DNA of 64,000 nt from Nostoc desertorum CM1-VF14 (GTDB lineage Bacteria; Cyanobacteriota; Cyanobacteriia; Cyanobacteriales; Nostocaceae): positions 49,485 through 113,484 of the forward strand of contig JAHHHR010000022.1 of the NCBI GenBank assembly GCA_019359245.1, in the 5' to 3' direction. The position numbers and the translations under genes are program-made. Positions 1 to 7,854 of this stretch are shown piece after piece. How positions within the stretch are numbered: the stretch's first letter is position 1; each line of letters begins with the position of its first letter. Under the pieces are notes generated by a model. The model saw nothing but the letters and a program-made list of their open reading frames with translations. It had not been told where the DNA came from and did no database searches.

Positions 1-4
1 TATT

Positions 5-307
5 ATGTCAGATACTAGCAACCGTGGCTTTGCTTCTATGGATGAAGACAAGCAACGTGAAATCGCCAGCAAAGGCGGACAAGCAGCCCATGAGAAAGGC
101 ACTGCTCATGAGTTCACTTCTGAAGAAGCTCGTGAAGCTGGGCAAAAGGGCGGAAAAGCTGCTCATGAAAAAGGTACTGCTCATGAGTTCACTTCTGAAG
201 AAGCTCGTGAAGCCGGGAAAAAGGGTGGCGAAGCTGTAAGCCAAGATAGAGAACACATGGCCGAGATTGGTCGTGAAGGTGGCAAGAATTCTCACAGTGG
301 TGATTGA
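5..307 (+). CDS. KGG-repeat general stress protein (GsiB/Con-10-like)
   Basis: A 100-residue, highly hydrophilic protein with no signal peptide or membrane segment. It carries repeated KGG motifs (near residues 23, 48, 72 and EGGK at the end) of the stress-induced KGG family (B. subtilis GsiB, fungal Con-10). Such proteins are cytosolic, intrinsically disordered and linked to desiccation or salt stress; that role is inferred from the family. Residues about 28-51 and 52-75 are a nearly exact tandem duplication (AHEKGTAHEFTSEEAREAG twice), and the DNA copies are nearly identical, so the duplication is recent. The ATG lies 4 bases inside the window, so its ribosome binding site and promoter are not visible. 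The overlapping frames are low-complexity shadows. Confidence 0.9.
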   Translation: MSDTSNRGFASMDEDKQREIASKGGQAAHEKGTAHEFTSEEAREAGQKGGKAAHEKGTAHEFTSEEAREAGKKGGEAVSQDREHMAEIGREGGKNSHSGD

Positions 308-864
308 GCTTTGGTTCAGTGCCGTAAAATCCTTTGGGTATAGCTGCGCTTACCGCCTTCTTTAGTAGAAGGCGATCGCAATTAAGATAATCATGCCACT
401 TAATTAAGTGGACAAGATAGGTAAAGAAAAGTTTTTTGACAGGATTTGAAATTACGCATTGTACAATCAGCACTGTCTGATTGTACAATGCTGTTTGTGA
501 GTTCAAGCATAAGTTTGTCAAGACTATGATTAAAAGACTGATTCTTGCGTAAGACGATCACACACAAAATTCTATTTTTAAATCATAACTTTGCCATAAT
601 TACATTTTTAAAGTTTTAGCTTGCCGTAATTAATTAAGCTCATCTAAGAGTTTTCTATAGTAGTTTTTTGACAAATATATCTTGTTTAACTTCTCATTAA
701 ATCTCTTTAACAACTGCGAATTGCGAACTTGTATTGAGCGTAACCGAAATATTATCAATTGCGAATTGGTTTAATGCTTCATCCCGATTGAGTCATTGCT
801 CGAAAATCGAATCACGCTCATCATGAAGAGATAAAATATAGAGCGTATAACTTGGGAGGGGCAA
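308..864. other. Intergenic region, 557 bp, one strong hairpin
   Basis: AT-rich spacer between the KGG gene and the xylulokinase gene. It holds one HIP1 site (about 371-378) and the palindrome at 457-490 listed separately. No convincing small gene: the one open frame across 189-521 on the minus strand mostly overlaps the KGG gene and lacks family features. Confidence 0.6.
457..490. repeat. Perfect 14-bp inverted repeat (hairpin)
   Basis: CATTGTACAATCAG at 457-470 is repeated as its exact reverse complement at 477-490, with a 6-base loop CACTGT. Each arm also contains the smaller palindrome TTGTACAA. No T-run follows, so it is not a standard terminator. It could be an operator, an RNA hairpin 3' of the KGG gene, or a small repetitive palindrome. 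Confidence 0.7.
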
Positions 865-2331
865 TTGACTGACATTGTAGTTGGCTTAGACTTGGGTACA
901 GGAGGAGCGCGGGCGATCGCAGTTGACCTGCAAGGGAAAATTATCGCTCAGGCAACCAGAAGCTATCCCCTGTTAACTCCACAACCTGGTTGGACGGAAC
1001 AAAATTCATCGGATTGGGTCGAAGCAAGTTTGGATGCTCTCTTCGATGTTACTCAACAACTAAACGGACATCAGCCGATTGCCCTCGGTTTGTCTGGACA
1101 AATGCATGGGATGGTTCCTCTTAATGCGGAGGGTAAAGTAATCAGACCAGTAATTTTGTGGAATGACCAGCGCACGGGTAAAGCTGTTGCTGAGATTGAA
1201 GCCACCATTCCCCGTCAGGAATTAATTCAGCGCGCTGGAAATCCGGCAATTACTGGCTTTCAACTGCCGAAGCTCATCTGGTTGCGGACTGAAGAACCAG
1301 AAGCATACACTCGGTTGTGGCAGATTCTTTTGCCAAAAGATTATCTGGGATATGTGCTAACCGGCGAACCAGTTACAGAACCATCTGATGCGTCTGGTGT
1401 CGGATGTCTGAATCTAGCGAATCGGCAATGGGATACAGATATTCTCCATGCTCTCAATATCAATCCAGCGTTGTTTCCCCCAGTGAGCGAATCTACTGCG
1501 ATCGCCGGACGGCTAAAATCAGAAATAGCCGCTCGTGTGGGATTACCCATCGGATTACCTGTAGTTGCAGGTGGAGGTGATAATGCCGCAGCAGCAATCG
1601 GTTTGGGCATCTCATCAAGCAACCTGAACCGGGGTAGTTTGAGTATTGGCACATCGGGAGTTATCTTTGCACCGTGTGATCGCCCAATTCCCGATCCAGA
1701 AGGTCGGGTACATTTGTTCTGTCATGTTGATGGTGGCTATCATCTGCTGGGAGTGACGCTGGCAGCAGGTGGTTCTCTGCGTTGGTATCGAGATACATTT
1801 GCACCGCAGATATCCTACACCGATCTGATGGATATGGCAGAGCGATCGCAGCCTGGTGCGCGTGGTGTTCTATTTCTACCCCACCTTTCAGGAGAACGCA
1901 GTCCTCACCTTGATCCAGATACTCGCGGTGCTTTAGTGAATTTGTCATTAGCTCATACGCCAGCAGATATGATTCGTGCTGTTCTCGAAGGAGTTGCATT
2001 CAGCTTGCGTTCAGCCTTGGAAGTTATTAGCGCGATCGCTCCTGTGGAGCAACTTTTGGCAACGGGTGGAGGGGCACGCTCTAATATTTGGTTACGAGTT
2101 TTAGCAGATGTTTTGCAAACAGAACTTATTGCTCCCAAAGCCGAAGAAGGAGCCGCTTACGGAGCAGCTATTTTAGCAATGGTAGGGGTTGGTGCATATC
2201 CAAACTTAAAAACTGCACTCAATATCTTCGCGCAAGATAGTATTGTGGTACAGCCGCAGGCAAATCTTTTGTATGAAGTAGGGTTTAAGCGCTACAAACT
2301 ACTTTACGATACCTTGAAAGCTGTCCGTTAA
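865..2331 (+). CDS. xylB: Xylulokinase (FGGY family carbohydrate kinase)
   Basis: 488 residues, the normal length of XylB. It phosphorylates D-xylulose to xylulose 5-phosphate in the cytosol, feeding the pentose phosphate pathway. Visible marks: the N-terminal ATPase-fold phosphate loop DLGTGGAR (9-16), the xylulokinase signature SGQMHG (77-82) with ILWNDQR (97-103), the catalytic aspartate in GGGDN (Asp240), and the C-terminal nucleotide motif TGGGARSNIW near residue 400. The start is TTG at 865, chosen because GGGAGGGG lies just upstream and the FGGY fold begins at once. Some cyanobacterial FGGY kinases act on D-ribulose instead, so the exact pentulose is inferred; the MHG motif favours xylulose. 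It stands alone; no xylose isomerase or transporter adjoins it. Confidence 0.88.
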   Translation: MTDIVVGLDLGTGGARAIAVDLQGKIIAQATRSYPLLTPQPGWTEQNSSDWVEASLDALFDVTQQLNGHQPIALGLSGQMHGMVPLNAEGKVIRPVILWNDQRTGKAVAEIEATIPRQELIQRAGNPAITGFQLPKLIWLRTEEPEAYTRLWQILLPKDYLGYVLTGEPVTEPSDASGVGCLNLANRQWDTDILHALNINPALFPPVSESTAIAGRLKSEIAARVGLPIGLPVVAGGGDNAAAAIGLGISSSNLNRGSLSIGTSGVIFAPCDRPIPDPEGRVHLFCHVDGGYHLLGVTLAAGGSLRWYRDTFAPQISYTDLMDMAERSQPGARGVLFLPHLSGERSPHLDPDTRGALVNLSLAHTPADMIRAVLEGVAFSLRSALEVISAIAPVEQLLATGGGARSNIWLRVLADVLQTELIAPKAEEGAAYGAAILAMVGVGAYPNLKTALNIFAQDSIVVQPQANLLYEVGFKRYKLLYDTLKAVR

Positions 2332-2426
2332 CAGAACTTAGAGCAAGTTTATAAAGAAAATCTAAAGGTAGTAAATAGCGATCGCCTGAAAACAGGATAA
2401 TGCAGCTGAACTTTCAACCTAGAATT

Positions 2427-3005
2427 ATGGCATCTACACCTAAAATCCTTGCCTTTGCAGGCAGCACCCGGATTGAGTCTTACAACAAAAAATTGGTAAA
2501 AATCGCGGCGGCTGGCGCTCAAGCAGCAGGCGCAGAAGTAACTTATATAGACCTCCGCGATTTGCCCCTACCTCTGTATGATGAAGATTTAGAAGCTCAA
2601 GAAGGACTACCAGCCAACGCTCGCACTTTTAAGGATTTGCTGATTTCTCATCAAGGATTGCTGATTGCTTCGCCGGAATATAACAGTTCACTTACAGCAG
2701 TTTTAAAGAATGCCATTGACTGGGCATCCCGTCCAGCGCCAAATCAAGCACCGTTGGCTGCTTTTGCTGGTAAGGTTGCTACTATTATGAGCGCTTCTCC
2801 AGGCGCTCTTGGTGGTTTGCGCGGGTTGGTTCACCTGCGGTCTATTTTGGGAAATATCAAAGTTTTGGTACTTCCCGATCAAATAGCAGTATCCAAAGCT
2901 TACGAAGCCTTTAATCCTGATGGCACGTTAGTAGATCCTAAACAGCAAGAATCTATTGAAAAGCTAGGCGATGGCTTAACAAAAATATTGCTGAAGCTTA
3001 ATTAA
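2427..3005 (+). CDS. NADPH-dependent FMN reductase (flavodoxin-like fold)
   Basis: About 192 residues from the chosen ATG at 2427; an ATG at 2400 would add nine residues not typical of the family. The N-terminal ILAFAGSTR is the phosphate-binding loop for FMN, and SPEYNSSLTAVLKNAIDW in the middle is the signature of the NAD(P)H-dependent FMN reductase/ChrR/azoreductase-like group. Family members reduce flavins, quinones or chromate-type acceptors in the cytosol; the substrate here is not determined. The gene lies 68 bp after xylB up to the ATG at 2400 and converges on the TauE-like gene, from which it is 5 bp apart. Confidence 0.85.
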   Translation: MASTPKILAFAGSTRIESYNKKLVKIAAAGAQAAGAEVTYIDLRDLPLPLYDEDLEAQEGLPANARTFKDLLISHQGLLIASPEYNSSLTAVLKNAIDWASRPAPNQAPLAAFAGKVATIMSASPGALGGLRGLVHLRSILGNIKVLVLPDQIAVSKAYEAFNPDGTLVDPKQQESIEKLGDGLTKILLKLN

Positions 3006-3010
3006 ATTCT

Positions 3011-3382
3011 TCAATTTGACAGTAGATAACGAATACCTATCATTAGCACAAAGATGCCATACAGCTTTTTCATCAACTCACTGCTAATAAATGGCTGATT
3101 TGCAAACAATGCCCCGAAGAAGTTACCCACGATTAAACCAACTGCAATAATCAGGGCATATTTAATATTAAGATTACCGTTGCGATAGTAAACTAAGGCT
3201 GCTAAAATGCCGATTGGCAAAATTTGAGCAGCTACAGAAGTCCCTGTAGCTAATTTCTGCTCTAAACCAATTACTAACACCATTGCCGGAATCATAATTG
3301 CGCCACCACCGATACCAAACATCCCACCAGCAACGCCAGCAACTAAACCGATTAACAAGAGTTGGATAAAAATATTAGACAT
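3011..3382 (-). CDS. Half-size TauE/SafE family membrane permease
   Basis: 123 residues with about four hydrophobic segments. The N-terminal glycine-rich block GLVAGVAGGMFGIGGGAIMI is the hallmark repeat of TauE/SafE (sulfite/sulfonate or organic acid export) permeases. Typical members have about 250 residues and two such halves; this one carries a single half and probably works as a dimer. It begins 17 bp after the stop of the acetamidase gene on the same strand, so the two are probably co-transcribed, and may move the amide or its product. That pairing is an inference. Both ends look intact: clear start, terminal hydrophobic segment and stop. Confidence 0.8.
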   Translation of the reverse strand: MSNIFIQLLLIGLVAGVAGGMFGIGGGAIMIPAMVLVIGLEQKLATGTSVAAQILPIGILAALVYYRNGNLNIKYALIIAVGLIVGNFFGALFANQPFISSELMKKLYGIFVLMIGIRYLLSN

Positions 3383-3399
3383 AAAAAATGGTTGTAAGA

Positions 3400-4365
3400 T
3401 TATAAATTAATTTTTTGGGGAAATATTGATTTAGGTAGCATTCCATGCACACCTTTATGGGGACTGTTCACAACTTGAGTAACATGAAAATTCACAGCTA
3501 AACTACACAATACATAAGCATTTTCTGGCGACAAATTTGTAAAGCGTTCAAGAAAATCAATCATGTTTTTTAAAGCTAATTCTAAGGCTTCATCTAAAGT
3601 TTGAGCAAAGCCCATTGTGATGATATGAGTTGGAGTTTCAGCAATTGGTGTTGTCAGTTGTAAATCTTTGCGAAGTTTGAGGGTAATTCTACCGTTCATG
3701 GAAGTTTCAATGGCGGTGACATTTACTTCACCATCTCCCTGTGCAGAATGGCCATCACCAATAGAAAATAATGCACCCGGTACGAAAATCGGCAAAAATA
3801 AACGAGAACCAGCTTGCAGTTCCCGGTTGTCGATATTACCACCGTAAGAACCTGGTGGGACAGAAGTTCGAGAAGTTTCTGGAGTAGCGACGCCAAGAAT
3901 TCCAAAAAACGGTTTGAGGGGAATTTTTATGCCAGCACCCGCCGGAAATTCCGCGATATTGTTTGCTAAATCTAGAGGAATAAATCTCAACGCAGGTTGA
4001 GGAAACTGATGTGGTAAAGCTCCCCAACCTGTACGAATGGCATTGAAACCGATGGGTAAACTAGGTGCGATCGCATCTAATTGTACTTCTAAAACATCCC
4101 CTGGTTCTGCATCTCGCACATAAATCGGCCCTGTGAGTAAATGCGGCCCTTTGGCAATTTTGCGTTCTGGTAGAAGATTTTGGCAGATATCGAGAAATTC
4201 TGGTGTGACAAATTCAGGTGGTGCTTTGTCATAAACGTAGTAACCAGTATAAGTTTCCACATCAACCGTATCACCTGAATTAATAGTAAGTGCTGGTTCT
4301 AGCAGATGGGAGAAACCACCCAAATGCACGGTTTCCTTAGTAGCTTTTAAAATGTAGTGAGTCAT
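3400..4365 (-). CDS. Acetamidase/formamidase family protein
   Basis: 321 residues from ATG at 4365; an upstream start at 4404 would add a hydrophobic run LLLLHA that does not look like the family. Members (FmdA/AmdA) hydrolyse short amides to ammonia and acid in the cytosol, giving nitrogen. Seen: the N-terminal beta motif TVHLGGFSHLLEPAL, then YVRDAEPGDVLEVQLD, FGILGVATPE, GGNIDNRE and the characteristic IGDGHSAQGDGEV. The length fits. The downstream neighbour is the half-size TauE permease, probably in one operon. Formamide versus acetamide specificity cannot be read from the sequence. Confidence 0.88.
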   Translation of the reverse strand: MTHYILKATKETVHLGGFSHLLEPALTINSGDTVDVETYTGYYVYDKAPPEFVTPEFLDICQNLLPERKIAKGPHLLTGPIYVRDAEPGDVLEVQLDAIAPSLPIGFNAIRTGWGALPHQFPQPALRFIPLDLANNIAEFPAGAGIKIPLKPFFGILGVATPETSRTSVPPGSYGGNIDNRELQAGSRLFLPIFVPGALFSIGDGHSAQGDGEVNVTAIETSMNGRITLKLRKDLQLTTPIAETPTHIITMGFAQTLDEALELALKNMIDFLERFTNLSPENAYVLCSLAVNFHVTQVVNSPHKGVHGMLPKSIFPQKINL

Positions 4366-4441
4366 CGCTGTTGTATTTTTAGTTGCGTGCAATAGTAAGA
4401 GCAAGTCACATGGGCAGGTTAAAAGACTTGGGCAAACTGGC

Positions 4442-4460
4442 GTACCCTTGGTAAGGGTAC
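4442..4460. terminator. Short hairpin 3' of the toxin gene
   Basis: GTACCCTTGGTAAGGGTAC forms an 8-bp stem with a 3-base loop, about 40 bp after the toxin stop codon and just before the acetamidase gene. It lacks a T-run, so its role as terminator for the TPR-toxin operon is tentative. Confidence 0.4.
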
Positions 4461-4500
4461 AGCAATATTCCTAATGCGTGTTGCATCAAAGACAGAAACG

Positions 4501-4839
4501 CTATGTTAATAGCTTGCACAGCATTTTAGCAATTAAATCTTGCATATCCGATGACAATGTACCCAGTTCACGCTTAATCAGCGATTTACGAACTGTCATC
4601 AAATGATCCAGCCTAATAGTCGATGGTTTATTTAACCCACCGGCAGCAAAATCAGGATGATTGGTATCTAATACAATGTCAGTTTCTATCAAATCAGATG
4701 GAATCTTACTAGTGATGAAAGCAAGGATAACATGTTTGTAAGATCCCACTGGATTAGTCAAGCAAATGGCTGGACGCAATTTAGTAGCTGATAAATCATC
4801 GAATGGGAAAGGTACGAGAACAATTTTACCCTTAGTCAT
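4501..4839 (-). CDS. PemK/MazF-family toxin (endoribonuclease)
   Basis: 112 residues from ATG at 4839 (an in-frame start at 4854 is also possible). The N-terminal KGKIVLVPFPFDDLSATKLR followed by PAICL is the standard MazF/PemK beta-barrel opening. The later SKIPSD, then RLDHLMTVRKSLI and GTLSSD, match cyanobacterial members. MazF toxins cleave mRNA in the cytosol and are held by an antitoxin encoded just upstream. Here the ATG overlaps the stop of the upstream TPR gene (AATGACTAA), the coupling typical of toxin-antitoxin operons. The upstream protein ends in an antitoxin-like tail, which makes it the likely partner. Toxicity is not shown by sequence. Confidence 0.85.
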   Translation of the reverse strand: MTKGKIVLVPFPFDDLSATKLRPAICLTNPVGSYKHVILAFITSKIPSDLIETDIVLDTNHPDFAAGGLNKPSTIRLDHLMTVRKSLIKRELGTLSSDMQDLIAKMLCKLLT

Positions 4840-6049
4840 TGAATGGCTTCCCATCGGCTAAGGTGTAAATATCTTCTTCACGATCTTTTAGAAAATCAAA
4901 GACTGGATTACTCGCTGCTGCTTTAAGCCATTCTTGTTCATCTATTTCTTCTTTATCTTCCCAATCATTTTTTGTCTGAATCAAAGCCTGAAACCGCTCA
5001 CTTTCCCGAACTAGATCAAAATCTGAGTCATTTACTGCCATATTTAAATATTGGGCATGACTCAGATTAATTGCTTTTTGCAAATTATCAATTGCTGGTT
5101 CGATATCTCTCTGCAACGCATAACAAGATGCCTTATTATAAAAAGCATCTGCATAATCAGGTTTTAATTCTAAAGCTTTGTCAAAGCTAGCAATAGCCTC
5201 TTCAAGATGTCTCAGCTTCAACAACATATAGCCTTGGCTATACCAGTCTCCGTAGTCATCAGACTTAATTGTAATAGCCTTGTTAAAACTAGCAATTGCT
5301 TCTGGAAGACGTTCTAACTTTCTCAGTATGATACCTCTATACTTCCAAGCTTCGTACCAATCCGGTTTCAATTCTAAGGCTTTATCAAAGCTAATGATTG
5401 CTTCTTGCAAGCGTTTTAATTGCCCAAGTGTAATACCTCGACAATACCAGCCTTTATAAATATTGGGGTTCAATTTTATACTTTTATCAAAACTATTCTT
5501 TGCTTCTTCAAATTGTCCCAAGTCATAGAGTACAATACCCAAATTGTACCAACTCCAGTAATCGTTAAATTTGAGTTGAATGGCTTTGTTAAAACTAGCA
5601 ACAGCATCTTCTAAACGCCCTAAGTCATACAGCGTAATCCCTCGGTTAAACCATGCTTCGTATTTGTTGGGTCTAATCTCCAAAGCTTTATCATAACTGG
5701 CAAGTGCCTCTTCTGGCTGTTCCAAACATCCTACTATAATGCCCCGGTTGAACCAGGCTTCATACAAATCTGGTTTAATTGCCAGAGCTTTGTCTAAGTT
5801 AACGATCGCTTCTTCTAAGCTACCTAAATTTACCAGCGCAATACTCCGGTTGTACCAGGCTTCGTACAAATCTGGTTTAATTTCCAGTATTTTGTCTAAG
5901 TTAGCAACTATATCTTCATCAATAACTTCTAAGTTCACTAGCACTGTTTTCCTTTTGTAGGAGCCTGCTAAAAAGTCAAGATTGATGTCTAAGGGCTTTT
6001 TGTAACTAGTGTTTGCTTGGCTTGGGCGTTCTAAAAGGAGGCTATCCAT
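4832..6049 (-). CDS. TPR-repeat protein with C-terminal antitoxin-like tail
   Basis: 405 residues, cytosolic. Residues about 45-320 are some eight tetratricopeptide repeats of the cyanobacterial type (AWFNRGI...LEEAIASFDKALELKPD), a protein-binding solenoid. The last 45 residues are different: acidic DKEEIDEQEWLKAAA, then NPVFDFLKDREEDIYTLADG and KPFND. From memory of the families, this tail resembles the C-terminal segment of short antitoxins that accompany PemK/MazF toxins in cyanobacteria. The stop codon overlaps the toxin start by 8 bp. The reading is therefore a fusion of a TPR domain to the toxin-neutralising peptide. Start at ATG 6049; no strong ribosome site is seen. Alternative: an ordinary TPR gene that has captured the end of an antitoxin by deletion. 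Confidence 0.8.
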   Translation of the reverse strand: MDSLLLERPSQANTSYKKPLDINLDFLAGSYKRKTVLVNLEVIDEDIVANLDKILEIKPDLYEAWYNRSIALVNLGSLEEAIVNLDKALAIKPDLYEAWFNRGIIVGCLEQPEEALASYDKALEIRPNKYEAWFNRGITLYDLGRLEDAVASFNKAIQLKFNDYWSWYNLGIVLYDLGQFEEAKNSFDKSIKLNPNIYKGWYCRGITLGQLKRLQEAIISFDKALELKPDWYEAWKYRGIILRKLERLPEAIASFNKAITIKSDDYGDWYSQGYMLLKLRHLEEAIASFDKALELKPDYADAFYNKASCYALQRDIEPAIDNLQKAINLSHAQYLNMAVNDSDFDLVRESERFQALIQTKNDWEDKEEIDEQEWLKAAASNPVFDFLKDREEDIYTLADGKPFND

Positions 6050-6420
6050 TATGCGTATCTATTCCATTCAAGTTTGACAAAATTAGTCATGTGGGTGTTA
6101 ATGCGATCGCACTCTTACTCAGATTTTAGCTTCTCCTCTTCTACCTTCTCTTAATAATTAATTATTTTCGTCCTCAATTAATTAATAGCTAAAATAGGTT
6201 TCAAGTTAAAATACCATCAAAAATTTAGCGAATTGGTATAAGTGAGACTTGTAAATGGACCAATGAAGACCGTTAATAGGGGTGGACATCTGTGCGCCCG
6301 AAGTGCGCGTATCAACAGTTTTGTTAAAAGCTAGGTTATTATCTCAACAATTTGCTAAACTCCAACTTTGGGGGTAGCAAATAAGAACAATTTGAGCAGG
6401 GAATTCGGAGGGGTTGCAGA
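6050..6420. other. Intergenic region between divergent genes, 371 bp
   Basis: Spacer between the divergent TPR-toxin operon and the DUF4336 gene, so it must hold both promoters, but no unambiguous -35/-10 pair stands out. It contains one HIP1-like site near 6103 and an AT-rich stretch at 6150-6235. GGAGGGG just before 6421 is the ribosome site of the DUF4336 gene. Confidence 0.5.
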
Positions 6421-7653
6421 GTGGCTGATGATGAACGCATAGTCAATGCACAACAGATAAATCCAAAAGACTTTTCGTGGGGATTATGGCCTGTTGTGCC
6501 ACTCTACCCTTATGGCAGGCGGCAGACAATCCGTAAAGAAGTGGTCAAAGACACAATTTGGAATTTTGACCAGATTCAGGGCATTTTCTACGTTGTTGTA
6601 CCGATTCGCATGACTGTTGTTAAGCTCGAAGCCGGGGGTCTTCTTATCTACGCACCTGTTGCACCAACCCCAGAGTGCATCCGGCTTGTGAATGAGTTGG
6701 TGGCGGAACACGGTAATGTTAAGTACATCATCCTGCCAACTATCTCTGGTATAGAACATAAAGTATTCGTCGGGCCTTTCGCCAGATACTTTCCGACTGC
6801 ACAAGTGTTTGTAGCTCCCCATCAGTGGAGTTTTCCGCTAAATCTCCCCCTTAGCTGGCTTGGTTTACCACCGAAACGAACTCAAATACTCCCAGAAGAT
6901 AGTAGCAAAACACCCTTTGCTGACGAGTTTGATTATGCAATGCTGGGACCCATCGAGCTTGGTCCTGGTCGGTTTGCAGAAGTTGCTTTTTTTCACAAGC
7001 GATCGCATACTCTTTTAGTAACAGATTCTGTACTTTCTATCCCAGAAGATCCACCTGCGATCGCACTTTTAGATCCATATCCCTTACTATTCCATGCCAA
7101 GGATGATGCTACTGATATTGTTGCAGACATTCAAGTAAATCGCCGTAAGGGTTGGCAGCGTATCTCGTTGTTTGCTTTGTACTTTCAACCCAACGCACTA
7201 AATATCCGCCAATGGAGTCAGGTGTTGCAAGATGCCTTGAAAGCACCAGAACGCTCAAAGAAAGCTTATTTTGGATTGTATCCCTTTAAATGGCATCCAG
7301 ATTGGCAGCGATCGTTTGATGCTCTGCGAGGTGATGGGCGTTTGTTTGTCGCGCCAATTTTACAGACGCTGATTCTCAACCGCGCACCGAAGGAAACCAT
7401 TGGCTGGGCTGATAAAGTTGCTAGTTGGGACTTCGAGTGGATTATTCCTTGCCACTTTGATTCACCGATTAAAGCCCAGCCGCATCAGTTTCGCCAAGCT
7501 TTTTCGTTTTTAGAAAAGCAGCCTGCTGTCAGTGCGGGTTTGTTTAGCAGTAGTAGCTATCCCTTGCCAGAGGCGGATTTTAAACTACTTAAAGAAATCG
7601 ATGCAGGTTTAAATAAGTTTGGTATTGTGCCATCAGCAAAGGAGAAAGTGTAG
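6421..7653 (+). CDS. DUF4336 domain-containing protein (metallo-beta-lactamase-like)
   Basis: 410 residues, start GTG at 6421 with GGAGGGG eight bases upstream. The protein follows the cyanobacterial/plant DUF4336 pattern: WGLWPVVPLYPYGRRQTIRK near the N-terminus, then VVKLEAGGLLIYAPVAPT, KYIILPTISGIEHKVF, and FFHKRSHTLLVTDSVL, ending with IPCHFDSPIKA. The fold is related to metallo-beta-lactamases, but the histidines are sparser than in true hydrolases, so catalysis is uncertain. No signal peptide. Function unknown; homologues in plants are plastid-targeted (family knowledge). Confidence 0.85.
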   Translation: MADDERIVNAQQINPKDFSWGLWPVVPLYPYGRRQTIRKEVVKDTIWNFDQIQGIFYVVVPIRMTVVKLEAGGLLIYAPVAPTPECIRLVNELVAEHGNVKYIILPTISGIEHKVFVGPFARYFPTAQVFVAPHQWSFPLNLPLSWLGLPPKRTQILPEDSSKTPFADEFDYAMLGPIELGPGRFAEVAFFHKRSHTLLVTDSVLSIPEDPPAIALLDPYPLLFHAKDDATDIVADIQVNRRKGWQRISLFALYFQPNALNIRQWSQVLQDALKAPERSKKAYFGLYPFKWHPDWQRSFDALRGDGRLFVAPILQTLILNRAPKETIGWADKVASWDFEWIIPCHFDSPIKAQPHQFRQAFSFLEKQPAVSAGLFSSSSYPLPEADFKLLKEIDAGLNKFGIVPSAKEKV

Positions 7654-7854
7654 GGCGTGAGTTTGATGACTGGAGTTAGTGGGTTATGAACCAATACAGT
7701 TCAGATATAGCAGGGGACTGGGGACTGAGGACTGGGTGAAAAGTCTTTTTGTATCTAAATCAGTCTCAATGAAACTTGTGTCATCGAGACTACCTTGTCT
7801 ACGACACGCTGCGCGATCTGCCTTCTTCAATCTTAGTGATGCCTATATGAGGTG
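7654..7854. repeat. Spacer with remnants of dispersed repeats
   Basis: CCAATACAGTTCAG at about 7690-7703 matches the terminal repeat of the MITE at 58957-59060. It is followed by degenerate GGGGACT heptamers at about 7712-7736. CTACGACACGCTGCGCGATC at about 7799-7818 is a palindromic repeat fragment also seen at 30484-30501. These are eroded mobile repeats, with no gene. Confidence 0.5.

Noticed and set aside
189..521. Minus-strand frame of 110 codons near the KGG gene
   Set aside because: Overlaps the KGG gene antisense and crosses the palindrome at 457-490; no family features.
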